Positions 46,773 to 56,316 of a stretch of DNA of 64,000 bases are shown here, one piece after another (positions within the stretch are counted from its first letter, which is position 1; the number at the start of each line of letters is the position of its first letter). The position numbers and the translations under genes were made by a program. The notes beneath the pieces are model-generated. The model did not search any database and was not told the origin of the DNA. It saw nothing but the letters and a program-made list of their open reading frames with translations. The DNA is from Plutella xylostella (taxonomy: Eukaryota; Arthropoda; Insecta; Lepidoptera; Plutellidae): contig NC_063999.1 in the NCBI RefSeq assembly GCF_932276165.1, positions 5,334,501 through 5,398,500 on the forward strand, read 5' to 3'.

Positions 46773-47069
46773 TTAAGATTAAATCACACACACGCACACG
46801 CACTCACGCCTTGTACTAATGTACTCCCTTGCGGGGTAGGCAGAGGTGCATTGCTGCACCCACTTTTCGCCAGAGTGTTATGTTAGTCCCAATGTAATAG
46901 GGGGCGGGCCTATTGCCATTTTACGGGCACATCCAAGACCCGAGAACAAATATCTGTGCTTAAACAAATATCTGCCCCAGCCGGGAATCGAACCCGGGAC
47001 CATCGGCTCAGTAGTCAGGGTCACTAACCACTACGCCATTCGGTCGTCTAAGAAAGTTAAGATTAAATC
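46773..47069 (-). mobile_element. tRNA-derived SINE, minus strand, with 13-bp target duplication
   Basis: On the minus strand the head starts gacgaccgaatggcgtagtg with gggttcgattcccgg at about 46981-46995. The body 'agatatttgttctcgggtctt' follows, then the tail 'gggcgaaaagtggg.../gtacaaggcgtgagtgcg' ending in a (gt)n-like run. The exact repeat ttaagattaaatc flanks it (46773-46785 and 47057-47069). The duplication is perfect, so the insertion is probably recent. Confidence 0.88.
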
Positions 47070-48015
47070 TTAACTTTTTACCCCGTTTTAGTGTAATTCC
47101 GAGGAAACAAATACTACCTATAGTTTTTCCAAGAACATGAGTATTTTTTAATAAAAACTACATACAACATTCAATATTATAGTGACCAGACAAATAAACC
47201 AAAAACAGTTGGTTCTTTTATCACAACTACACTTTCAGTCATAATTTTCAGCGGTACCTACTATTATGTACAGATAATCTGCTTGAATGAAGTCATGTAC
47301 AGTAGGTACCAACAGCCATTGTTACCGTTTTAATTAAAAGACTAGGCAGAGATTGCTCGCTGAATCAAAGGTGAACGGCGCACGCCTCATGAAAGCTTTT
47401 ATCTTTACGCGACAGCTTTCGCAATAAAATCCTTTTACGATGTTGCGTTGCGTGATATTGGGATGGAATCTTAGACATTCACTATTACGAGACTACTAAC
47501 GCCTGAGACGTACGTTTCAAGGTCTTAGGTCTCAACAATCTCAACTATTCAAGGCTGGTCGGAATCGCTTAACCGACCAGGTTTAGGAGGTAGACCGAGG
47601 AATAAGTCGCCACTTGAAAGGCCTATGTCCAGCAATGATAAAGATAAAAGATAAAAGATAAAAAGTATTTATTCGCTGTCTAGCACCACACACCAAAAAA
47701 TAATAATGAAGGTGGATATATAGGCTTATGATCTTGATCGTTATATAAATTCAAGAGGCGTTACCTTTCCCACCCATTTTCCTAACAAGAAAGCCGTCAA
47801 ACTACATTCTCCTCAGAATAACCCTTATCATATTGTAATGTAATCTCAATACACATGTCTTCAATAAACGTCTCCATTAGATGCAAACATTTACATTCAG
47901 TCCACGCGCCCCGACATCCATGTAATACGCATTACGTGTTCGAAGTGAAATTATTTTAGCATACCTCTGTACCGTGACAGCATGCGAGGGGCTATATTTT
48001 GTTGTTATATTAAAA
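47070..48015. other. Spacer with a retroposon tail; no gene recognised
   Basis: At 47615-47670 'aggcctatgtccagcaatgat' and (gataaaa)n then 'agtatttattcgctgtc' form a LINE 3'-end fragment in plus orientation, next to an unrelated tail. The 101-codon minus frame at 47877-48182 has no domain. Confidence 0.4.
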
Positions 48016-48300
48016 TACAGGGTGTTAAAAAGAGGGTATAGTAAGCCGAAAAATTTAAACAAATGAATAAAAGTGACAGTTGGAGGGTACGCCATGTAAG
48101 AGGTACGAAAGCCTCCCCGAGTGATTGTCTCAATTTTAACTTGGAGTGCTTGAGAATGGGCTACCAGTGGGGTTATCACCACCGAACATTAGCAATTAAC
48201 TATCCATGATGGGTCTGATAGATGTTTGATAGGCGAGCGACGCTGCTTATAGATTGTTATTTGCTAGTGAGTCAGTTTTTGTAAGGTAGCAGGAGTAAGT
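48016..48300. repeat. TIR-family start plus repeat shared with 31625
   Basis: 'tacagggtgttaaaaagagg' and 'gtatagtaagccgaaaa' open the unit. 48165-48290 matches 31625-31690 in inverse orientation. Confidence 0.55.
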
Positions 48301-48301
48301 C

Positions 48302-48468
48302 TATCACAGGATTCGATACTACTCAAACATTTGGAAAAGGAACAGTATGGTCAACTGTCACTGTCAAAATTTAAGGAAAATTTTTTGATTCCAAAAGTGA
48401 CATTTGATTGTGTAATTGATTTTCCATATATTTGTGTAGTTTCGAAAATAGTATCGAATCCTGTGATA
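48302..48468. mobile_element. TIR element with perfect 19-bp ends
   Basis: tatcacaggattcgatact (48302-48320) and agtatcgaatcctgtgata (48450-48468) are exact inverses. Interior has no domain-bearing frame. Confidence 0.75.
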
Positions 48469-48745
48469 GACGTACAGAGGCGCGAGCATTGGATTCGATA
48501 CTATTTTCGAATCTACACGAAGGGTCACTTTTACCAAACGCTAAACGTATTTAAATCAAATTTTAAATACATTTTGTACTAACTGACAGACGTATAACAG
48601 GCTACTAAATACGTTTAGCGTTTGGTGAAATTCCACCTAACATATGGAAAAAACAAATGTCACTTTTGGGATTAACTTTGCCTTACATTTTGACAGTGAC
48701 AGTTGACGATACGCAACGTTAACGGAGGTTCGAAACTTGTGCTCG
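48469..48745. repeat. Repeat with internal inverted copy, related to 9116
   Basis: 'ggattcgatactattttcga' reappears just after the TIR element. 'accaaacgctaaacgtattt' (48535-48554) and 'aaatacgtttagcgtttggt' (48606-48625) are inverse. The end 'gacagtgacagttgacgata' matches 9216-9235. Confidence 0.6.
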
Positions 48746-48935
48746 CGACTCTTGTTTACCCTTTGTTACTACATGCAATCGATTTGTTACTGTTATATCC
48801 ATGCCTGATTACAGTCTAGATTATTATCGTGAATGCAACCTACACATATCGGAGTATTAACAATACATATATCGTATAGACATAGTCAGCAAATCAAAGT
48901 TGACTGTTCAACATGCTTTCCTTAGTAAGCCTCCG

Positions 48936-49154
48936 TATACTGTTGCAAAAGTGGTATACCAAGCCGAAAGTAATAAAAAGTCATGACCATCAAAATTTAT
49001 ATAGACAAACGAAAATTTTAGTTATCATTTTATTACTTATTTTATTTTCGAGAATTTCCCAATGTCGTTGTATAAAATTTGTTCAGATTGTCACGCTGGC
49101 CCCACCGGTCACCCATTTTGGCTTAGTGTACCACTTTTGCGACATTCTGTATAT
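48936..49154. mobile_element. TIR-family copy (about 219 bp), both ends present
   Basis: Left: tatactgttgcaaaagtggt, then 'ataccaagccgaaag'. Right: 'ttttggcttagtgtaccact' then tttgcgacattctgtata. The ends are clear inverses and match 57771-58030. Confidence 0.75.
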
Positions 49155-49700
49155 CATCTCATCCTTATAATATACAAGTGCTGAATCCAACCGATATTTT
49201 TTTTTAATTAATACTTATTAAAAAAACAATAGTGGCTGAATATTGGTTCTTTGATTGATAGTAGCAGGTACTTAAGTAGTTACTCTTGATTTACGATGGT
49301 CACATCACAATGGCAATAATAGGAACTAACGAATGCACATTAATTCATACAATGGGCCCGTATTTAAGCAGACAATCCTCTAAAGATCAACTCTCGCAAC
49401 TCACTGAGGTCTGCAATCCTCGGCCACAATGACTAGGTACGCTAGCATCTGCGTGTCTGAATCAGTGTTGAAATGGACATGAATAGGACTAATCCGTAGA
49501 TCGCTTTACTTAAGCCTGTATCTGTGGCAAGATGTCTTTATCTCGGCGGCGATGCACGGATGGCAGATTAAGCCACCCTTTGAAAGTGGGGTGCTATTCT
49601 AGTGGACGTTCCAATTTGCTTAGTCAATACGCTTTTAGAGTTAGCCGCTATGAAAACATGGCTTCTAATTGATTCAGTCGTAGTCCGTATATATAATACG
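49155..49700. other. No gene recognised
   Basis: Mixed sequence; the frames at 49568-49823 on both strands run into a repeat and are not genes. Confidence 0.4.
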
Positions 49701-49717
49701 TTTACTGGTGTATTTTG

Positions 49718-49815
49718 TAGGGTTCCGTACCCTGCACAGTTCCGGCACAAACGGAACCCAATAAATGCTAAAACGCTCACTTTGTTATCCGTCCGTCTGT
49801 CCGTCTATCCGTGTA
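49718..49815 (+). repeat. Dispersed lepidopteran repeat ('gggttccgtaccctg')
   Basis: tagggttccgtaccctgcac, 'cggaacccaataaatgctaa' and (cgtctgtc)n recall a very common lepidopteran repeat known from memory, truncated on both sides. Confidence 0.6.
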
Positions 49816-49857
49816 GGTATTAGATATTTTTATTTTGTTGGCAATTTGTCAATTATG

Positions 49858-50009
49858 CCTAGTTTCACCATAGTCTGTTAAATCATTAACACCCCTGTTA
49901 CATTGTAATGTCATCAATTATCTGTCATCTCCATATTAAATTCTTGACAGATGAGTCAAAAGTCAACAACCAATCCCTTTTATGATCTAACAGAGTATGG
50001 TGAAACAGG
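49858..50009. mobile_element. MITE related to 33623, opposite orientation
   Basis: The left end cctagtttcaccatagtctg and right end (agagtatggtgaaacagg) are inverses. The interior 'ctgtcatctccatat' and 'tgagtcaaaagtcaac' match 33623-33773 inverted. Both copies are about 150 bp. Confidence 0.75.
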
Positions 50010-50621
50010 TTCTTAGTCTCGGAATAGGTGAACTTAACTTACTGTACTGTTTCGTCTTGATTTGCAGAGCTGGGAGTATGGTTACTTATGCAACTGAAGT
50101 CTTTGTCACGGATTCTGTTATGGGATTAAGCTACAGACCGTTCACAGTTATTTTACCTTTAACATAAATTTAAACTAACTTTTTCAACTGTTATAAGAAT
50201 GAAAGAGATAGAAGAGGTGAACATTTTTATAACATATTTTAATTTAGTTGAAACTATGTAGTAGTTTGTAAAATAACAATGTAAAAAATAATGCATTATT
50301 ATTTTGTCGTTCGATATACCTATTTATAAATCGAAGTTATGATTAGGAAGACAAATCCAAAAGAGATGAAGATATCGAAATGTCAGTTAAAATAACTGTG
50401 AACGCCCGCCCTGTGCACGACTATTCACAGACAAGCTAACTACTTCAGTATTTCAGGGACTGTGTCTTGCGACTTGACTAATAAAATACGTAGGTACGTG
50501 TGATTTAGAGCTTTATCTAAGGATTTCACTTCCACCACCTTTGCAACACTTTCTATGATAATGTATAATAATATAATTATTTGTTGGATACATTTCTTAT
50601 AAGTAGAAATAATGCTACTTT
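50010..50621. other. No gene recognised
   Basis: AT-rich spacer with no repeat identified. Confidence 0.45.
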
Positions 50622-52037
50622 TTGAAGTCTGTGGTGATTTATAAAGAAAAACCGGTCAAGTATGAAGTGTTCACTAGACCTACCGTACAACATCTCGATA
50701 ACAAAATAAAACAGGCCACGATCGCTTTTTGGCAGTGTAAGCGAATGTTAGGAAAAACCTGGGGCCTTAAACCAAAATTAACATTATGGCTGTACAAAGC
50801 TGTCATACGACCTACCATAACTTACGGTTCTGTAGTCTGGAGGCCCAGAACAGAACTTAGCTCAGTAAAAAACAAGCTGCAAAAGCTACAAAGGCTTGCA
50901 TGTGTAGCCATCACAGGATGCATGAAATCAACACCCACGGCCGCACTCGAGGTACTTCTCGACCTTCCACCATTACATCTCGTGGTGAAACAGGAAGCAG
51001 CTGCCGCCGCTTTTAGACTAAGAGCAGCTGGCCTGTGGGCAAATAACTCAACAGCGTCACACACATCCATTATGTTGGAAGCCATAAAACATCAACCAAT
51101 GATGGCAGCGATTGGTGATCGAATACCGCTTATCCATATATTTAATAGGCACTACAACATTCAATTGCATGAAGAACCAAGAGATCAGTCCAGTATATAT
51201 GAACTGAGAATATACACTGATGGATCCAAAAAAACGTCAGGTACGGGTGCTGGTGTTCACTCGGATGACCTAAACATTCATTTTTCACTGGCACTAGGCA
51301 AATACAACACAATCTTTCAGGCTGAATGTGTTGCTATTACACGGGCCGCTAACGCAGTCAAATCTAGAAAGGTTACGAACCAACGTATTCGTATCCTATC
51401 TGATAGTGCTGCAGTTCTGCTAGCTTTGTCTAGCAAAACTATAACTTCGGGGCTAGTACTAGAGTGTCACTCAGCTCTAGAATCGCTTGCCTCACAAAAC
51501 AATACCATAACCCTCCAGTGGATAAAAGGGCACAGCGGGTCGCTGGGGAACGACGCTGCTGATGAACTTGCACGAAAGGGATCTGACACTGCACCAATAG
51601 GCCCAGAGCCGATAGTACCGATCCCTTTCAACCAAATTCGCTCTTGGTTGCGTTCCCGGACGACAGAATGCCACACCAATCTCTGGAGTAACAGTGCCGA
51701 GTGCAAACAAACAAAAGCTTTTGTACCACTAATTAATACTAAACTAACACGCAAATTATTATGCTTGGACAGAGCAAACTTACGTGTCGTGATAAGTACC
51801 ATAACAGGCCACTGCCGGTTAAATAAACACCTATATCGCATGAAAATCTCCACCACTCCTCTTTGCAGAAGTTGCATGGAGGAAAATGAAACAGCTTCCC
51901 ATGTCTTGTTACATTGCAAAGGCGTGGAGTCACTACGATCAAAAATCCTCGGATCTCCGGGGTCCCTCCGGGAAGTCATGAGCAACCTAGGTCGTCTACT
52001 GGCTTTCTGGCGTGAGCTTGGGTGGCTTAATAGCTAG
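50622..52037 (+). CDS. LINE ORF2 C-terminal part: RT thumb, RNase H, CCHC
   Basis: This frame encodes the tail of a non-LTR retrotransposon polyprotein. Residues 25-110 match the connection after the reverse-transcriptase palm (GLKPKLTLWLYKAVIRP, YGSVVWRP, LQKLQRLACVAITG). An RNase H domain follows with its full acidic set: D200 (IYTDGS), E235 (FQAEC), D261 (ILSDS), H304 (WIKGHSG) and D311 (GNDAADELA). RNase H removes RNA from the RNA:DNA hybrid during element replication. The C-terminus has C415-x2-C418-x8-H427-x4-C432, a CCHC-type motif of such LINEs. RNase H plus CCHC points to an I/R1-like superclade rather than Jockey or RTE. The start is not real: the protein is cut off upstream. The surviving 3' part has no stop or frameshift over more than 440 codons, so the insertion is fairly young. 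It cannot move by itself. Confidence 0.88.
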   Translation: MKSVVIYKEKPVKYEVFTRPTVQHLDNKIKQATIAFWQCKRMLGKTWGLKPKLTLWLYKAVIRPTITYGSVVWRPRTELSSVKNKLQKLQRLACVAITGCMKSTPTAALEVLLDLPPLHLVVKQEAAAAAFRLRAAGLWANNSTASHTSIMLEAIKHQPMMAAIGDRIPLIHIFNRHYNIQLHEEPRDQSSIYELRIYTDGSKKTSGTGAGVHSDDLNIHFSLALGKYNTIFQAECVAITRAANAVKSRKVTNQRIRILSDSAAVLLALSSKTITSGLVLECHSALESLASQNNTITLQWIKGHSGSLGNDAADELARKGSDTAPIGPEPIVPIPFNQIRSWLRSRTTECHTNLWSNSAECKQTKAFVPLINTKLTRKLLCLDRANLRVVISTITGHCRLNKHLYRMKISTTPLCRSCMEENETASHVLLHCKGVESLRSKILGSPGSLREVMSNLGRLLAFWRELGWLNS

Positions 52038-52124
52038 TCACCCCATAGGTATTTCACGCATAATGGCCCACCTTGGAGGCTAAATGCGGAAAATCAGCTC
52101 GCCATGATAGATAGATAGATAGAC
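50622..52124 (+). mobile_element. 5'-truncated LINE with RNase H, (GATA)n tail
   Basis: Recognisable LINE sequence starts at about 50685 and ends in gatagatagatagatag (52107-52123). The piece just before, 'aaagaaaaaccggtcaagta', resembles the start of another lepidopteran repeat and may not belong. The endonuclease and most of the reverse transcriptase are missing, as is usual after incomplete target-primed reverse transcription. Confidence 0.8.
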
Positions 52125-53065
52125 CTACCGAAAGTACTTACTTACTTTTTCAATTTGATTACGTAAAGTCGATGTGGCTTTTTTATCATATACTTACTAT
52201 TAAATTAGCTCCAAATAGTATAAGTATGTTACTGCTATACCATTCGATACCGAGAGGAGCTAAAACCTTCTACAATTGAGCGGATGGCAATTCCCAACAA
52301 AATTCAATTTCAACTTAAGGTGTTGAGCAATGGGCGTCTTCCTCTTTTGAGTATCTCTCAATATATCGAGTTCACAGTTCGTTGGTTATCGGAAATGAAT
52401 GTCGGAAGTGGATTTCTTCGGTGAAAGTTGAAAATTGGTCCAAGTTGCTGAAAGTTTTATGGAGCTTGAAAAGTTTTCGCTCACTGTTTATCTTTATCGC
52501 AATGTGAAATAGTATACTAACTAGGTATTTACTTTGTCCGCGACGGTATCCGCTGGATCTTATAATAATATAATAAAGCAATCAAAAAGCATTATTATGT
52601 AAATTAAGTAAGTAATATTTAAAGTTAATGGGATACTTTTAAAAATATAACCTAGGGTCAAAGTGACCTATATGGTAACTTTTATGAAGAAGAACTTGTT
52701 CAACAGTGTTTATTGAATACTGTACTGATTTTAACTAAGATTTTATACGCCAGGCCATGTAAGGAATCCCACCTGTTGCCATGACGACGAAGATAGCGCC
52801 TAATAAAAAAAAACTATCTCTACAATACCGATTCAAAGCTACAAAAATAATTCTTATTCGTTTTTACAATTAAGTAGGTACATTATATTGGACCTCTCAT
52901 CTACAGGATGTCGCAAAAAGAATAAGAACGACGACACGACTAATGCAGTGCGGAAACTACCGCCTCGAATGTCACAAGAGCAATTCCGAACAAAAAAGCT
53001 ACCTCTATAGTGAGACTAGTGAGAGCATTTCTTTGTCTTTGTATCTGAGATTAATGATCGAGGGG
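52125..53065. other. No gene recognised
   Basis: AT-rich; nothing identified. Confidence 0.45.
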
Positions 53066-53150
53066 GAATTGTGGCGAGCGTGCGGCCCAATCCGATAAGA
53101 TCTCGGACTCTAGTTTAAGAGGTCGTGGGTTCGAATCCCATTCTGTAACA
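53066..53150 (+). mobile_element. Possible SINE head (tRNA-like)
   Basis: 'aattgtggcgagcgtgcgg' then 'gaggtcgtgggttcgaatcc' has a good B box and tRNA-like spacing, but the arms do not fold into a proper tRNA as far as I can see. Likely a tRNA-derived SINE fragment of another family. Confidence 0.4.
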
Positions 53151-54644
53151 ATTTCATTTAGTTTAGGGTACGTAGGTACTAAGTACAAAGTTTACAAGTG
53201 AGATTAGATTAGTATTAAAAAGATATTATAGTAGAAGTACAAAGACAAAAAAATATTTTTTTACGTATACGATACTTTGGGAAACAGGATGCAGAAACGA
53301 TAAATGCATCTCTATTCCGTAATAACAATAAAAAACTTATTTTTTGTTAATTTAACAACAAGAAACATTTAAAAAAAATATTTAGGAAACTTACTTAGTT
53401 ACTTACTTTGTTTTTTTTTTAAAAGTAGTAAGTACGTTAACTTATAAGAAAGCTTATACTTTACCAGGAAAAATATTAAACAAGATTAATTATTTCAGTC
53501 TTGCTCCATTAATTCCACGATTGTACTCCTTTTACGTGTCAACAATCCACTAGCGGGCTGACTATTTTTGATTGTAGATACTAACTTAGCAGAAAAAAAA
53601 AATAATGTTACAATTATTTAAGGTGCTGATAAATATTATCTTCTTCAAGCCGGTCTGTGTGAACGGACCCTTAGACTTCCTTGAATGCTAGCTAGTATGT
53701 AAATAGGTAAAATATGATTATTGTGTACTATCCTCTATATTAAGATGGTAGATAATAGGAAGATATCTTCAACAAAATCAATCCATACACCGAAAATTCA
53801 TGCTCGGGTCATATCAAAATTGGGCCCACATTTTGTATCATATCCCTGTATCAGACCTCTGCAGCTCTGTTGCTTAGATCCGGTGCTTATCATGATCGCT
53901 AGTTTTGCCGCAAAATAAACCAATAAATATTACGTCAAACGGGAATGATGTTGGACTTAGCTTTTTTGATCTGTAAAACAATTAGGACGAGAGGTTTCAC
54001 CCAAGTTTATTTTTCAGAACATAGGTATGATGAAAAAATGTCCAATAAAATTCATACCCTATTTTTACCCCTTTTACCCTTGAGGGTGGAATTTTTTTTT
54101 TGAAATGAAAGTGGTGCCACGCCTGAAAGAATTAAGATCAAAATCGGTCCATAACTTTACTATACTCTGTGAGTTCTGACTAGCGAGAGCAAAGCATACA
54201 GATAAATTGAAAACATCCTCCTTTTTGAAATCGTTTAAATCGACCTTTACATGCACCAAAAAATTGGTTAGTCGTAAACCGTTCGTATGTAGGTACCTAT
54301 AATATTATTTCAAAGAGTATATTTATTTTAAACCTTCTGCTTTTATTCTCTGCATTGAACTGTAGTCGATCGAGTGATGGATTTACAGCAGTGGATTATA
54401 TTGTCAGTTCAATGACGCATTGTGTTTCAGCCCGGATACAAAAGAGGTTTATTGCTTTCTCTGTACGCAATGAAACACCAAAGAGTTTTAATGTTTAGCG
54501 GTGAAAAGAGGAATCCTCTTTGGAATTGGAATGTCTTTTGTACTATCCATCTGTGGTCATTGTAGTCTGTACATCAAGGCGGTAATAAAATAACAAATTA
54601 TCTGTTCTTTATTTTAAATGTAGGTAGGTACGGGTACGTATCGT
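53151..54644. other. No gene recognised
   Basis: AT-rich. 54060-54190 ('accccttttacccttgagg', 'agatcaaaatcggtccataa') looks like a scrap of a dispersed lepidopteran repeat. Frames at 53721-53918 and 54074-54259 (-) have no domain. Confidence 0.4.
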
Positions 54645-54869
54645 ATGCAGATTTATAAGCAACTAGATTTACTCTATGAAAAAACCCAAAAAAAACTATC
54701 TACGTTTTTTATGTTAATTTTAATGGTGACATTCTGGTTCATGAAGCTTTCAGGAATAAACGTCTACTTAACTATAAAAGTTGTAACTCCACTTTGGTGG
54801 TGTCCTACATTAGCCCATAGATTATGGTTCTTCGACATATGTAATATACATACATATATGTATACCTAA
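54645..54869 (+). CDS. Unrecognised membrane-protein-like ORF
   Basis: A 74-residue frame reads IYKQLDLLYEKTQKKLS, then a hydrophobic segment STFFMLILMVTFWFMKL and a second, weaker one, ending TPLWWCPTLAHRLWFFDICN. The frame follows 'cgtatgcag', which might be a splice acceptor. As at 40007, the look is of one exon of a multi-pass receptor, but no diagnostic motif is seen and no partner exon was identified. Chance remains possible. Confidence 0.18.
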   Translation: MQIYKQLDLLYEKTQKKLSTFFMLILMVTFWFMKLSGINVYLTIKVVTPLWWCPTLAHRLWFFDICNIHTYMYT

Positions 54870-55576
54870 TGTGATGTGTCCATCACAATACATGTTTGTC
54901 ATAAAAACCCTAATAACATCCACAGCTGAAAAATAAATTATGTACTAATCACCTCACGCACCATTCCATTCAACAACAAAAGCAGCACCTTTTACAAGGA
55001 AGAGTCAAAACGTTATCATAAAGCATGAAATACAATAAAAAGAAGAACGGTAGAAATCTCATTTTCATTTTTACGAAGTCAGAAACGGTAATAATCAAAT
55101 GAATTCACGGCAAATGAATTTGGTACTGGGCGTTCACTTAGAGCTTGTCTCAATATACCTGATACCTACTTGATAAAATTCATCTTGGAAATTTCCTAGC
55201 TGCAATGAAATGTAAATGTGTACACATTGTTTGTATTTTAAATAGTTTTTTCATAGAATTGTTCAATTATATCATTTGTCACTGTCCTCTGAATCGCCAC
55301 AGGAAAGCATTTTAAGGCTGTCACTAAAGCTGGAAGAAAATCAGAATCTGTCAAATCTAGTGAGGGGGGGTTGAGGTATGCGGGGCGTTCTACGGACAAT
55401 GACATGAAATTTTAACATAGTACTCGAAAACATAAAAGTGAAGACATGCCACTTTGTTAAAAATATACTAAGTAAGTAATATTGTTTTGTGATACGAAAA
55501 TATTTATTTTTATTTGAAAGTATTTTTAATATTTAATAATTAATTATATATAAAGTCGTACCCGTGCCGATATTTA
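54870..55576. other. No feature recognised
   Basis: AT-rich sequence. Confidence 0.45.
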
Positions 55577-56013
55577 TACAGGTTGTTGCAAAAAGGGTTT
55601 AATACTATGCCGAAACCTACGTGTGCAGCATGTTATTGATGTTATTTCTAAGCCAGGAAATGAAATCAGAATGTAAAAAAATCGCGAAAATATTATCAGA
55701 GTTTAATAGTTTAGGGTGTTGTATTAAACTCTGCCCCCGTGTAATAAAAAAAGTATGGTTAGCCGAAAGGGCGTTACTCAGGCGTCACTCTGAAAAACTT
55801 TTATCCTACGTAATTTTTTATATTCATGAAAAAAACGCTTCTTCTTATAATTTTTTTTTGGTCACGTGACCTTTTCGTTAGACGACCTGTTTTTTTTTGG
55901 TGTTTCAAAAGCAGAACAGTAGTTTGCAGAACTCTGCATATACAGGGTGTCACAAAAGGTTACGTAGCTGGCAAAGGGATATGGGGAGGTCACCAGAAAA
56001 ATAATAACATGTA
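55577..56013 (+). repeat. Composite of TIR-family copies
   Basis: Three starts in the same orientation occur at 55577 (tacaggttgttgcaaaaagg), about 55738 (taaaaaaagtatggttagcc) and 55941 (tacagggtgtcacaaaagg). The middle part has the family's 'ggtcacgtgacc'. It appears that partial copies lie one inside or beside another. The frames at 55621-56014 run through the repeats. Confidence 0.5.
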
Positions 56014-56070
56014 AGTACCCCCGCAAGGGAGTACATTAGTACAAGGCGAGAGTGTGTATTTTTTTTTTAA
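56014..56070 (+). repeat. SINE tail fragment
   Basis: 'cccccgcaagggagtacatt' and 'agtacaaggcgagagtgtgt' are the inverse of the tail at 42635-42680 and 46797-46840, so this is a short 3' piece in plus orientation. Confidence 0.6.
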
Positions 56071-56316
56071 GTACTTATGTGTATTTGGGATATGATAGAA
56101 ATAATATTTTTGTTTCTTAAAAACCAAAAAATTTACACCTTGCTGCGCTCTTTTGCTCACTGTAAGTACACCTACAAATATTGCTGTATTAAAAAAAACG
56201 GTTTTGTTATAACGATTATAAAAAAAAAGTTATTTTCATGTCAAGGAGTCATTTACCTAATTACGATTTCACTCAACAGCAGGTGAACTGAAAAAATAAG
56301 TTCTAGTTCTATCATC
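56071..56316. other. No feature recognised
   Basis: AT-rich spacer before element B. Confidence 0.45.

Noticed and set aside
46798..46910. Candidate CRISPR-like repeat shared by 42636, 46798 and 56020
   Set aside because: The repeats are dispersed SINE tails in a eukaryotic genome, not regularly spaced.
51467..51985. 172-codon minus-strand ORF
   Set aside because: Shadow of the LINE RNase H frame on the plus strand.
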